Assembly (NCBI GenBank): GCA_020860715.1
Contig: JAJBTU010000032.1
Coordinates: 113,584 to 177,583 of the forward strand
Reading direction: 5' to 3'
DNA: 64,000 bases
Source: Clostridiales bacterium
GTDB taxonomy: Bacteria > Bacillota > Clostridia > Lachnospirales > Lachnospiraceae
The notes beneath the pieces were generated by a model. The model worked only from the letters and a program-made list of their open reading frames with translations. It ran no database searches and had not been told where the DNA came from. Position numbers and translations under genes: made by a program. Shown one piece after another: positions 26,770 to 36,022 of the stretch (positions are counted from its first letter, which is position 1; every line of letters starts with the position of its first letter).

Positions 26770-29700
26770 ATGCCAAAGAGAACAGATATCCATAAGGTCC
26801 TGATAATCGGCTCGGGCCCGATTATCATTGGTCAGGCCTGCGAATTCGATTATTCGGGTACACAGGCCTGCAAAGCGTTGAGAAAACTCGGTTATGAGAT
26901 CGTGCTGGTCAATTCGAATCCTGCAACGATCATGACAGATCCGGAGATTGCGGACGTGACCTACATTGAGCCGCTGAATGTGACGCGGCTGGAGCAGATC
27001 ATTGCCAAAGAGCGCCCGGATGCGCTGCTGCCGAATCTTGGCGGACAGTCCGGACTGAATCTCTGCTCCGAGCTGGCGAATGCCGGCGTACTGGAAAAAT
27101 ATGGCGTGCAGGTCATTGGCGTGCAGGTGGACGCGATCGAGCGCGGGGAGGATCGTATCGAGTTTAAGAATACGATGAATGCTCTGGGCATCGAGATGGC
27201 GAGAAGTGAGGTTTCCTACAGTGTGGAAGAGGCGCTTGCCATCGCGGACAGACTGGGATATCCGGTCGTCCTGCGCCCGGCCTATACCATGGGCGGAGCC
27301 GGCGGCGGTCTCGTCTACAACAAAGAGGAGTTAAAGACCGTCTGCGCCCGCGGCCTGCAGGCAAGTCTGGTCGGTCAGGTGCTTGTGGAAGAGTCGGTTC
27401 TTGGCTGGGAAGAGCTGGAGCTGGAAGTCATCCGTGATAAGGATAACAACATGATCACGGTCTGCTTTATCGAAAACATTGACCCGATGGGCGTACACAC
27501 CGGAGATTCGTTCTGCGCCGCGCCGATGCTGACGATCTCTGAGGAGGTGCAGAAGCGTCTGCAGGAGCAGGCATATAAGATCGTGGAGTCCGTACAGGTG
27601 ATCGGCGGTACGAATGTACAGTTTGCCCATGACCCGGTGACAGACCGGATCGTCGTCATTGAGATCAATCCGCGTACCTCCCGTTCGTCTGCGCTGGCCT
27701 CCAAGGCGACCGGATTCCCGATCGCTCTGGTGTCCGCGATGCTGGCCTGCGGACTGTCACTTTCTGAGATTCCCTGTGGGAAGTACGGTACACTCGATAA
27801 GTATGTGCCGGACGGCGATTATGTAGTGATCAAATTTGCCCGCTGGGCGTTTGAAAAATTCAAGGGTGTGGAAGACAAGCTGGGTACGCAGATGCGAGCG
27901 GTCGGCGAGGTTATGAGCATCGGCAAGACCTATAAGGAAGCATTCCAGAAAGCCATTCGTTCTCTGGAGACGGGACGCTACGGGCTTGGGCACGCAAAGG
28001 ATTTTGATACAAAGACAAAGGAAGAACTGCTCTCCATGCTGATCACGCCGTCCAGCGAGCGCCATTTTATCATGTATGAGGCGCTGCGCAGGGGCGCGAC
28101 TGTAGATGAGATCCATGAGATCACGAAGGTTAAGAAATATTTCATTGAGCAGATGAAGGAGCTGGTGGAAGAGGAGGAAGCCCTGGTACAGAACAAGGGA
28201 CAGCTTCCGTCAGATGAGGCTCTGATTTCCGCGAAAAAGAACGGTTTTTCAGATAAGTATTTAAGCCAGATCCTGGCCATTCCGGAAGATGATGTGCGCA
28301 GCCGCCGTCTGGCTCTTGGCGTGGAGGAAGCCTGGGAGGGCGTACATGTCAGCGGCACTAAGGACAGCGCCTACTATTATTCGACCTACAATGCGCCGGA
28401 TAAAAACCCGGTTTCGGAGAACAAACCGAAGATCATGATCCTGGGCGGCGGCCCGAACCGCATCGGTCAGGGCATCGAGTTTGACTATTGCTGTGTACAT
28501 GCGTCTCTGGCACTGAAGAAGCTGGGCTTTGAGACGATCATCGTCAACTGCAATCCGGAAACGGTGTCGACGGACTATGATACTTCAGATAAGCTGTATT
28601 TTGAACCGCTGACGCTGGAGGATGTCTTAAGCATCTATCGCAAGGAGAAACCGCTTGGCGTGATCGCGCAGTTTGGCGGTCAGACCCCGCTGAATCTGGC
28701 GGCGGATCTGGAAAAGAACGGTGTAAAGATCCTGGGGACCGCTCCGGCTGTTATTGATCTTGCGGAGGACCGCGATCAGTTCCGTGCGATGATGGAGAAA
28801 CTTAACATCCCGATGCCGGAATCCGGCATGGCTGTCAACACCACGGAAGCGAAGGCGATCGCCGCAAAGATCGGATATCCGGTCATGGTGCGGCCGTCCT
28901 ATGTCCTCGGCGGACGGGGAATGGAAGTTGTTTATGACGATGAAAGCATGGAGAACTACATGGCGGCGGCTGTCGGCGTGACGCCGGACCGCCCGATCCT
29001 GATCGACCGCTTCCTGAATCATGCGATGGAATGCGAGGCGGATGCCATCAGCGACGGTACGCACGCGTTTGTACCGGCCGTTATGGAGCATATTGAGCTC
29101 GCGGGCATTCATTCGGGCGATTCTGCCTGCATCATTCCGTCCGTGCATATTTCGGAAGAAAATGTCCGGACGATCAAGGAATATACGAAAAAGATTGCTG
29201 AGGAGATGCATGTTCGGGGACTTATGAACATGCAGTACGCGATCGAGAACGGCAAAGTGTTTGTGCTGGAGGCGAATCCGCGCGCATCAAGGACTGTGCC
29301 GCTGGTCTCCAAGGTGTGCAACATCCGCATGGTGCCGCTCGCCACGGACATCATCACCTCCGAGCTCACGGGACGCCCTTCGCCGGTGCCGTCCTTAAAG
29401 GAGCAGAACATCCCGAATTACGGCGTGAAGGAAGCCGTGTTCCCGTTCAATATGTTCCCAGAGGTCGATCCGGTCCTCGGGCCGGAAATGCGCTCTACCG
29501 GAGAAGTGCTCGGTATTTCCGTCTCCTATGGAGAAGCGTTCTACAAAGCCCAGGAGGCGACGCAGACGAAGCTGCCGCTTGAAGGCACCGTTCTGATCTC
29601 CGTCAGCCGCCGCGATAAGCCGGAAGCAGTGGAGATCGCGAAAAGTTTTGCGGAGGACGGATTTCAGATCCTCGCGACCGGTACAACGTATGATCTGCTG

Positions 29701-30078
29701 ACGGAAAACGGCATTGAAGCAGAAAAGGTGAAGAAACTGTACGAGGGCAGACCGAATATCCTTGATCTGATCACCAACGGCGACATAGACCTAATCGTCA
29801 ATACACCGGTCGGGAAAGAGAGTGTCCACGACGACAGCTACCTGCGGAAAGCGGCGATCAAGTCTAAGATTCCGTATATGACGACGATGGCAGCGGCGCG
29901 GGTGACCGCGCAGGGCATCAAATACGTGAAAGAGCACGGAAATCTGGAGAGCCGCCGCATGCAGAATCGCCCAGTGGGCGATGCGGCGGCCTGCGTCACA
30001 GATTCGCGGGGCGAATCTATGACATATGGAGAAGTGAAATCTTTGCAGGAGATCCACAGCGAAATTACGGATTTATGA
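26770..30078 (+). CDS. carB: carbamoyl-phosphate synthase large subunit
   Basis: CarB makes carbamoyl phosphate from bicarbonate, ATP and ammonia supplied by CarA, for arginine and pyrimidine synthesis. The 1102-residue length is normal. Two ATP-grasp halves are visible, with VLIIGSGPIIIGQACEFDYSG-like and MILGGGPNRIGQGIEFDY-like openings, and the allosteric MGS-like domain closes the protein from about residue 940. Start 26770 follows CAGGAGG; the upstream frame covers the palindromic repeat. No carA or other pyr/arg gene is adjacent, so the small subunit must be encoded elsewhere. Confidence 0.96.
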   Translation: MPKRTDIHKVLIIGSGPIIIGQACEFDYSGTQACKALRKLGYEIVLVNSNPATIMTDPEIADVTYIEPLNVTRLEQIIAKERPDALLPNLGGQSGLNLCSELANAGVLEKYGVQVIGVQVDAIERGEDRIEFKNTMNALGIEMARSEVSYSVEEALAIADRLGYPVVLRPAYTMGGAGGGLVYNKEELKTVCARGLQASLVGQVLVEESVLGWEELELEVIRDKDNNMITVCFIENIDPMGVHTGDSFCAAPMLTISEEVQKRLQEQAYKIVESVQVIGGTNVQFAHDPVTDRIVVIEINPRTSRSSALASKATGFPIALVSAMLACGLSLSEIPCGKYGTLDKYVPDGDYVVIKFARWAFEKFKGVEDKLGTQMRAVGEVMSIGKTYKEAFQKAIRSLETGRYGLGHAKDFDTKTKEELLSMLITPSSERHFIMYEALRRGATVDEIHEITKVKKYFIEQMKELVEEEEALVQNKGQLPSDEALISAKKNGFSDKYLSQILAIPEDDVRSRRLALGVEEAWEGVHVSGTKDSAYYYSTYNAPDKNPVSENKPKIMILGGGPNRIGQGIEFDYCCVHASLALKKLGFETIIVNCNPETVSTDYDTSDKLYFEPLTLEDVLSIYRKEKPLGVIAQFGGQTPLNLAADLEKNGVKILGTAPAVIDLAEDRDQFRAMMEKLNIPMPESGMAVNTTEAKAIAAKIGYPVMVRPSYVLGGRGMEVVYDDESMENYMAAAVGVTPDRPILIDRFLNHAMECEADAISDGTHAFVPAVMEHIELAGIHSGDSACIIPSVHISEENVRTIKEYTKKIAEEMHVRGLMNMQYAIENGKVFVLEANPRASRTVPLVSKVCNIRMVPLATDIITSELTGRPSPVPSLKEQNIPNYGVKEAVFPFNMFPEVDPVLGPEMRSTGEVLGISVSYGEAFYKAQEATQTKLPLEGTVLISVSRRDKPEAVEIAKSFAEDGFQILATGTTYDLLTENGIEAEKVKKLYEGRPNILDLITNGDIDLIVNTPVGKESVHDDSYLRKAAIKSKIPYMTTMAAARVTAQGIKYVKEHGNLESRRMQNRPVGDAAACVTDSRGESMTYGEVKSLQEIHSEITDL

Positions 30079-30128
30079 TCGGCTGTCCGGTGCTGACTGA
30101 GTATGAATGAAAAAAAGGAGAACAGACG

Positions 30129-30488
30129 ATGAATGAATTATGGAAAGCAGTGATTGATGCCGATGATGCTCCGATCGTCATTTGTAATATGGAGCACACG
30201 ATCGTTTATATGAATCCGTCTGCGATACAGAGATATCAGAAAAGCGGCGGGGAGAAGCTGGTCGGCAGATCCATTTTTGACTGCCACAATGCGCGCTCCA
30301 GAGAAATCATCCTGTCCGTGGTTGAAAAGTTCCGCAGGGATCCAGTGCTTCATAAGGTGCATACCTACTCAAAGAACTGGGATGGGGAAGATTCCGATGT
30401 ATATATGGTTGCGCTTAAAAATGACAGCGGCGATCTGATCGGCTATTATGAAAAGCATGAGAGCCGCATCCATGAGGCGGATCGTTAA
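30129..30488 (+). CDS. small PAS-domain protein
   Basis: The 119 residues are essentially one PAS fold: an N-terminal helix, then DDAPIVICNMEHTIVYMNPSA (family-typical strand pair), LVGRSIFDCHN, and the closing strands VYMVALKNDSGDLIGYYEKHE. There is no attached kinase, cyclase or DNA-binding domain. PAS folds bind small ligands or cofactors or mediate protein contacts; which of these applies is unknown. AAAAGGAG precedes the start. It lies 50 bases after carB and 14 before an acyltransferase gene, and could be cotranscribed with both. Confidence 0.8.
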   Translation: MNELWKAVIDADDAPIVICNMEHTIVYMNPSAIQRYQKSGGEKLVGRSIFDCHNARSREIILSVVEKFRRDPVLHKVHTYSKNWDGEDSDVYMVALKNDSGDLIGYYEKHESRIHEADR

Positions 30489-30502
30489 AACAGGAGTTCC
30501 AT

Positions 30503-31684
30503 ATGGCTTTGGAAGAATCTTTTTCGAAAGACTTTTATTCAACGCGTTTTGACAGTATACAGACACTTCGGGGAATCTGCGCATGGCTGATTGTAATGCA
30601 GCATATGCGCTTCTTTGCCCGCGGTGCTTTTGGTGTGGATATCTTTTTTTGCATCAGCGGATTTATGATTATGCTTACCACGCGATGCGGACCGGAGGAA
30701 GCATCAAAGGACAGAACAGGATTTTTCCTGAGAAAAAGACTGATACGAATTGTTCCTTTTTATTATCTGATGACCATCCTGACATTTGCTCTGCTGATGG
30801 CGTATCCGGAAATGTTTGAACAGACGCAGACATCGTTTCAGTTTCTTATTAAAAGCCTGCTTTTTATCCCATTTGATATAGGGGAAGGGGTGCTGCAGCC
30901 CCTCCTTCGTGTGGGCTGGACGATCAACTGTGAGGTGTTTTTCTATGTGCTTTTTTTCCTTGCCCTTCACATCAGTCAGCGTTACCGTGGACTGATCTGT
31001 ACGGCGCTTCTGGCGGTGTGTGTGCTTGTGGGTGCGGCAGGTTCCGGGGGCAGGACAGTCACAGGAGAGAGCCTGTTGGGGCTGCAGCCGTTTTTTTCAC
31101 AAAACACGTTGTTGACGACGGACTCTGTTTCGCCCTGGCTGGCGCCTGTTTTTTTCTATGGCTGTCCGGTAATGCTGGAATTTGCTCTTGGGATTTTGTG
31201 TTATTACATAGCCGGCGTAGTTTTTGAACGGATGAAAAACGTACAGCATAAAAGGGTCGGGTTCTTTGCTCTTTTTGCAGGAGCAGCGATGCTTGTGATT
31301 CTTATTTTTACTGCACCGCACGTCAATCTTCTCGGATGGCGCAGGCTTCTGGTGTGGGGCGTACCGGCGATGCTGACGGTATTGGCGTTTTTTACAGCAG
31401 GGCTGTTTCTTGTGATGCCGAGATGCAGTGTGAGACTGGGGGATATCAGTTTTTCCATTTATCTTATCCACTATTATCTGGTCATGTATATGGATCGCGA
31501 GGTCTTTGATTTTTCAACGCTTACACTTACCTCTGCCCTTGGAGCGCTTCTTACAATTGCGCTGGTAACGATAGCCGCCGCATTTACGTGGTATTTCATT
31601 GAAGTGCGCTTTACAGCGTTTTTGCGTGGAAAACTGTGCCGTAAAACGCGTCAGATCAGTTCAAAATGTACGCAGGCATTGTAA
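30503..31684 (+). CDS. acyltransferase family 3 membrane protein (OafA/YrhL type)
   Basis: This is a predicted integral-membrane O-acyltransferase of 393 residues with about ten hydrophobic helices. The N-terminal block IQTLRGICAWLIVMQH carries the conserved Arg/His features, and FGVDIFFCISGFM is the standard second-helix motif. Such enzymes acetylate cell-surface glycans or exported small molecules; the acceptor is not predictable here because no polysaccharide cluster is present. Its last 34 bases overlap the end of the convergent HAD gene. Confidence 0.88.
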   Translation: MALEESFSKDFYSTRFDSIQTLRGICAWLIVMQHMRFFARGAFGVDIFFCISGFMIMLTTRCGPEEASKDRTGFFLRKRLIRIVPFYYLMTILTFALLMAYPEMFEQTQTSFQFLIKSLLFIPFDIGEGVLQPLLRVGWTINCEVFFYVLFFLALHISQRYRGLICTALLAVCVLVGAAGSGGRTVTGESLLGLQPFFSQNTLLTTDSVSPWLAPVFFYGCPVMLEFALGILCYYIAGVVFERMKNVQHKRVGFFALFAGAAMLVILIFTAPHVNLLGWRRLLVWGVPAMLTVLAFFTAGLFLVMPRCSVRLGDISFSIYLIHYYLVMYMDREVFDFSTLTLTSALGALLTIALVTIAAAFTWYFIEVRFTAFLRGKLCRKTRQISSKCTQAL

Positions 31685-32433
31685 ATACCGTCCTCCAGCA
31701 GAGGACTTGTCACATACGAGGCCGCTTTTTTGGCCTCGTCAGAACCATTTCCCATCGCAACCGATACACCTGCTGCCGCAAACATACCGAGGTCGTTCAC
31801 GCTGTCACCGAACGCGAAAGTATCCGCAAGGCCGATATTCAGAATTTCGCAGACCTTTTGAATGCCGGTTCCTTTATGGAATCCTTTCGGCACCATCTCC
31901 ACAACGTTTTTATTATGAATGATGTAATCGTAATCTTTCTGCAGACTGGCAAAGCACCCTTCGCGGTCCGCGTCGTTGGTCGCACATGAAAGTTTGGAGA
32001 TTTCCCACTTTCCCCACAGTTCATTGATTGGGAGCAGCCGGTCGCCCATTTCACGGATGACTTTTTCTCCGTAGGCGTCCTGACCAAATTCGAAACGATC
32101 CAGATAGAGGTGATACGCGCCCTCCAGAATCGGACGAAATCCGTATTTCCTTACAGTTTCCACCGTATGTACAGCAAGATCCGCAGGTATTGTCTTATAA
32201 AAGAGCCGTTCGCCCTGATATTCTGCCATCGTGCCGCAGCCGGAAACGATGCCGTCAAATCCAAGCTGCAGAAGTGCCGGGTTCTGTATGTATGCCCGGC
32301 AGCGTCCGCTGCATAAGAATACCAGATGGCCGTTGGCCTTCAGTCTGTGGATTGCCTCTCTGGTGCTCTCAGGTATATAATTTTTAAAATCCCAGAGTGT
32401 TCCGTCTATGTCAAAAAAGAGTGCTTTGGGCAT
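31651..32433 (-). CDS. HAD-superfamily phosphatase, Cof type (subclass IIB)
   Basis: This 260-residue cytosolic phosphatase has motif I FFDIDGTLWDF with both Asp residues, motif II in VFLCSGR, the C2B cap, and motif IV FGDSVNDLGMF. Relatives dephosphorylate sugar phosphates, nucleotides or flavin phosphates. The start at 32433 follows AAGGAGGA; an upstream in-frame ATG at 32463 covers that ribosome site. The 3' end overlaps the convergent acyltransferase gene. Confidence 0.9.
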   Translation of the reverse strand: MPKALFFDIDGTLWDFKNYIPESTREAIHRLKANGHLVFLCSGRCRAYIQNPALLQLGFDGIVSGCGTMAEYQGERLFYKTIPADLAVHTVETVRKYGFRPILEGAYHLYLDRFEFGQDAYGEKVIREMGDRLLPINELWGKWEISKLSCATNDADREGCFASLQKDYDYIIHNKNVVEMVPKGFHKGTGIQKVCEILNIGLADTFAFGDSVNDLGMFAAAGVSVAMGNGSDEAKKAASYVTSPLLEDGIYNACVHFELI

Positions 32434-32598
32434 AAGTGCCGTTCCTCCTTGCGTTTCCTGCATTTACTATAGTTTAGCATGTTCTTGTCCTTTGGGCAAT
32501 TGGAAATATTGAGGAAACTGCCCCGGAAAAAGCCGTTATCATGGGGCAAAGATACATAAGCATACCGCAATATTTGGACATATGCCGAAATCTGGTGA

Positions 32599-32627
32599 TT
32601 GAAAATGTCGCGTGAAACAGCTATAAT
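32599..32627 (+). promoter_or_regulatory. sigma-A promoter of the activase/dehydratase gene set
   Basis: TTGAAA (32599-32604), 17-nt spacer, TATAAT (32622-32627). It lies inside the upstream extension of the open frame and so rules out starts before about 32635. Confidence 0.8.
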
Positions 32628-32664
32628 GAGGGCATTGAACCAAACCAGTATCGAGGTGAAAACT

Positions 32665-33615
32665 GTGGCGAAGGACAAAGATTTCAAGAGCGGCAGCCGG
32701 AAAATTACAATCGGTCTGCCAAGAGCACTTCTCTATGAACGTTATCATGTGCTCTGGAAAACTTTTTTTGAACAGCTTGGTTTTGAAGTGCGGGTCAGTC
32801 CGCCTACGACACTTCAGACTATGAATGTCGGCAGCGCCAGGGCGATTGATGAGATGTGCCTTTCCGTGAAACTGTATCTCGGCCATGTGGAGAGCCTCGT
32901 TGGGAAATGTGATTACATTCTTGTACCCCGGATCAGTAATTTCGGGATTCGCAGATATCTTTGTACGACATTCGAAGGAATGTATGATATCTGCCGGAAT
33001 CTGTTCCGAAAGAGCGGCCAAAGGTTTCTTTCTTATAATATAGACGTCGTGCACGGACTCGAGGAGGAGGCAGCTTTTGTTTTCATGGCGGAGCAGCTTA
33101 AAATTCCGAAAAAGAATGCGGCGAAAGCGTACAAGACTGCCAAAAAGGCCGAGAGCGAAGACTGGAAGCTGCAGGTAAAACAGCAGGAGGCACTTTACAA
33201 AAATGATGGCCTGAAAGTGATGATTGCATCACACAGTTATGTGGAACGGGACGCGTATATCGGCAAACCTGTCACGGATTTCCTGAAAAATGCCGGGGTT
33301 ACCGTTCTGTATGCGGATGTGATGGACCGGAAGGATGCCATAAAGCAGGGAAGCAGGCTTTCACCGACCATGCGCTGGGAACTGAACCGCGAAATCGCGG
33401 GCGGCATATATGAGAACCATAAACGGGTGGATGGCATTATCCTCCTCTCCGTGTTTCCCTGCGGCCCGGACGCGATGACGAACGATATGATCATCCGCAG
33501 AATGAAAGGCACGCCGATCCTCAATCTGATGCTGGATGCGCAGAGCGGCATGGCGGGTGTGGAGACTCGACTGGAGAGTTTTATCGATATTCTTACATTT
33601 CAAAAGAATAAATAA
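32665..33615 (+). CDS. acyl-CoA dehydratase activase-related protein (DUF2229)
   Basis: This 316-residue protein matches the DUF2229 part of large activase-dehydratase proteins: ITIGLPRALLYERYH, a LGFEVRVSPPT strand, and Cys residues in DEMCLS, GKCDYI, RYLCTT, YDIC and FPCGPD that could hold an iron-sulfur cluster. The start is GTG 32665, six bases after GAGGTG; earlier in-frame starts lie within the promoter. It is the first of three genes that together cover the domains of one large fused protein seen in other anaerobes. The natural substrate is unknown. Confidence 0.82.
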   Translation: MAKDKDFKSGSRKITIGLPRALLYERYHVLWKTFFEQLGFEVRVSPPTTLQTMNVGSARAIDEMCLSVKLYLGHVESLVGKCDYILVPRISNFGIRRYLCTTFEGMYDICRNLFRKSGQRFLSYNIDVVHGLEEEAAFVFMAEQLKIPKKNAAKAYKTAKKAESEDWKLQVKQQEALYKNDGLKVMIASHSYVERDAYIGKPVTDFLKNAGVTVLYADVMDRKDAIKQGSRLSPTMRWELNREIAGGIYENHKRVDGIILLSVFPCGPDAMTNDMIIRRMKGTPILNLMLDAQSGMAGVETRLESFIDILTFQKNK

Positions 33616-33709
33616 AATGCTCCGGAACAGGTATTTACATGAAGCGGCAAATGTACCAGGAACTACAGGCACATGATTGCGGTAAAAACCAACAGGGGGA
33701 ATTGCGGAA

Positions 33710-34798
33710 ATGGCAAAAGATCCGGCTGTGACGAATAAAAAGAAAATCGCGTTTCCGATAGCGGCGAGATACAATTATGCGGCGAAGTATTTCATAGACA
33801 TTGGACTGGAGCAGCAGTACATCATGCAGCCGCGAATGACAAGAAAAACACTGGATATCGGCAGCTTATACAGTCCGGATACGGTCTGTACGCCATTTAA
33901 GACGACTCTCGGCAGTCTGATTGAAGCGCTTGAATGCGGTGCGGATACGCTGCTGATGTTTTTTGGCTTATGTCGTCTGGGATATTACGGCGAACTGCAG
34001 GAACAGATCCTGCGGGATCTTGGCTATCAGTTTGATTTCATCAATATGGCGGAATATACGACAGGAAAATCCAGAGATTATCTGAAAGTACTTAAACGGC
34101 TTTCTCCGAAGATTCATGTCGCGAAGGCGACCGCAGCCGGATATGAAATGATCAGAATGGTGGAATATATTGATGAAATCGAGGAACTTTATTACAAAAA
34201 CTGCGGATTTGAACTTGAAAAGGGTGCTTACAGAAAAGCGCTGGATCAATTCTGGACGGATATGAATAAGGCAGCGTCCAAAACGGATATTGAAGCCGGA
34301 TACCAGCGCGTAAAAAGCACATTTCATGCGATTCCGCTCAAAAAGGAGGAGCCGATCCGTGTCGGACTGATCGGGGAATATTTTACCGTACAGGACGATT
34401 TCTCCAACCTGGAACTGGAGCAGAAGCTGGCGGATATGGGCGTGGAGGTACACCGTTGGATGAATCTTTCTCATCGGAACCTGCATTACGGCGGAGAGAA
34501 GAATCTGAATGTGCGTATCCGCGATCTGTGCCGGTACGAGATGGGACCGACATCCACGGCAAATATCTGGTGTGCGAGGGATTACGCGGAGCGTGGTTTT
34601 GACGGGATCATTCATGTAAAATCAGCCGGATGCACTCCGGAGATTGACATTATGCCCGTGCTGCAGAACATCAGCGCGGATTATAAGATTCCGATACTGT
34701 ATCTGACCTATGATTCACAGACCAGTGATACGGGACTGATGACTAGAATTGAGGCTTTTTATGATATGCTGAGTATGAGAAAGAAGGTATTTCGATGA
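33710..34798 (+). CDS. 2-hydroxyacyl-CoA dehydratase-like protein
   Basis: This 362-residue protein resembles the HgdB/HgdA-type iron-sulfur subunit. Cysteines occur in TVCTPFK, ALECGAD, FGLCRLGYYG, RDLCRY, IWCARD and SAGCTPEIDIMP; the last resembles the C-x-PE motif that anchors a 4Fe-4S cluster. Classical enzymes remove water from 2-hydroxyacyl-CoA through a ketyl radical, with electrons from the activase. No CoA transferase or acyl-CoA dehydrogenase is nearby, so a classical fermentation pathway is not supported. AGGGGGA precedes the ATG, and the stop overlaps the activase start by 4 bp. Confidence 0.82.
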   Translation: MAKDPAVTNKKKIAFPIAARYNYAAKYFIDIGLEQQYIMQPRMTRKTLDIGSLYSPDTVCTPFKTTLGSLIEALECGADTLLMFFGLCRLGYYGELQEQILRDLGYQFDFINMAEYTTGKSRDYLKVLKRLSPKIHVAKATAAGYEMIRMVEYIDEIEELYYKNCGFELEKGAYRKALDQFWTDMNKAASKTDIEAGYQRVKSTFHAIPLKKEEPIRVGLIGEYFTVQDDFSNLELEQKLADMGVEVHRWMNLSHRNLHYGGEKNLNVRIRDLCRYEMGPTSTANIWCARDYAERGFDGIIHVKSAGCTPEIDIMPVLQNISADYKIPILYLTYDSQTSDTGLMTRIEAFYDMLSMRKKVFR

Positions 34799-35757
34799 GA
34801 GAGGCATACCTGGGAATCGACGTCGGGTCGATTTCGACCAAAGGAGTGATTCTAAATGACGATAAAGAGATCCTGTCCAGCGCCTACATCTGGACGGAAG
34901 GGGATCCCATCGGGGCGGTAAAGAAGCTGGTCGGGCTTTTGGAGCAGCAGTTTGATAAAAAAGAATATCAGATCACAGCGACCGGCACGACCGGAAGCGC
35001 CAGGCGCCTTGTCGGGACGATCACGGGCGCGACCATGGTAAAAAATGAGATTACTGCCCATGCGGTCGGCACCACTTCTTTTTACCCGGAGACGCGCACC
35101 ATTCTGGAGATCGGCGGGCAGGACTCCAAGATCATACTGGTGGAGAACGGCGTTGCGGTTGATTACGCGATGAATACTCTCTGCGCAGCCGGTACAGGCG
35201 CATTCCTTTCCAGTCAGTCCAGGCGTTTGGGCATTGAGGTGGAAGAGATGGGAGAGATTGCGCTGAAGTCGAAACATCCGACGCAGATTGCCGCCCGCTG
35301 TACTGTATTCGCGGAATCCGACCTCGTACACAAAATTCAGATGGGGCACTCCAGAGAAGACATTGTTGCCGGGCTCTGTCAGGCTGTCGTGGCAAACTAT
35401 CTGAATAATGTCGGCAAGGGGAAACGGATCGTTTCACCTGTGGTGTTTCAGGGCGGCGTCAGCAAGAACATCGGCGTGGTAGCGGCGTTTGAGAAGACAT
35501 TGGGCTGCGAGGTGCGTGTGGATGAAAATGGCCATCTGATGGGCGCTATCGGCGCCGCATTGCTGGCAAAGAGCGGAAGCGTGCGCCGCGAATTTGATTT
35601 TTCCGTTGAAAACGTTGAGTTTAAGACACGCGAAGCGAGCTGCGGACGCTGCTCCAACAATTGTGAAATCATCTGTGTCTACCGCGACGGAACGCTGATC
35701 GACGGATGGGGAAACCGCTGTGAAAAGGGTGATGTGATGCACAGAAAGGCAGGGTGA
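34795..35757 (+). CDS. acyl-CoA dehydratase activase (BadF/BadG/HgdC family)
   Basis: This ATP-dependent one-electron donor belongs to the ASKHA fold. The 320-residue protein has the phosphate-1 motif GIDVGSISTKG, TGTTGSARRLVG, GGQDSKII, and the two cluster cysteines CAAGTGAF and ARCTVFAESD that bridge a 4Fe-4S cluster across a homodimer. After the usual activase end (about residue 260) there is an added Cys-rich tail CGRCSNNCEIIC and NRCEKGD, normally found at the junction of large fused DUF2229 proteins. This ties all three genes into one machine. Coupled by a 4-bp overlap to the dehydratase-like gene. Confidence 0.88.
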   Translation: MREAYLGIDVGSISTKGVILNDDKEILSSAYIWTEGDPIGAVKKLVGLLEQQFDKKEYQITATGTTGSARRLVGTITGATMVKNEITAHAVGTTSFYPETRTILEIGGQDSKIILVENGVAVDYAMNTLCAAGTGAFLSSQSRRLGIEVEEMGEIALKSKHPTQIAARCTVFAESDLVHKIQMGHSREDIVAGLCQAVVANYLNNVGKGKRIVSPVVFQGGVSKNIGVVAAFEKTLGCEVRVDENGHLMGAIGAALLAKSGSVRREFDFSVENVEFKTREASCGRCSNNCEIICVYRDGTLIDGWGNRCEKGDVMHRKAG

Positions 35758-36022
35758 TCATTTGCATAAAAACGGACATCCATCTGGATGTCCGGGAAAG
35801 AGAAAAAAGGTATATTTAAAACCCCGCAACGGGGAGAATTTTTTGTCGAAGCCAGTCCGAATGCTTCTGTTTGTAAAACCCCCGGGTGGCTTCCTTTGAT
35901 GAATTAATCTATCAGCCGGATGTGGACATTTTGTGAAAGGAATATGAAAGAATTCGAAACTATCTTAAATAATTGAAGATCCATTTGTCAGAAATATGAT
36001 GATATAAGGGAGGATTGTGATT
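35758..36022. other. structured intergenic region with several stems
   Basis: Three stems are visible: CGGACATCC (35773-35781) with GGATGTCCG (35786-35794), no T-tract on the plus strand but TTTTTA on the minus strand; CCCCG (35822-35826) with CGGGG (35830-35834) before a T-tract; and GAAGCCA (35848-35854) with TGGCTTC (35887-35893) enclosing a C5G3 run. The rest is AT-rich. It resembles no riboswitch I can name. Confidence 0.5.
35822..35844 (+). terminator. possible terminator after the activase gene
   Basis: CCCCG-CAA-CGGGG followed by AGAATTTTTT. The stem is only five pairs with a three-base loop, so strength is uncertain. Confidence 0.45.

Noticed and set aside
35820..35900. possible cobalamin riboswitch (CCCCGCAACGGGG and GAAGCCAG segments)
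   Set aside because: Only fragments of the consensus are present, the core ACCTGCC is missing and the downstream gene is not cobalamin-related.
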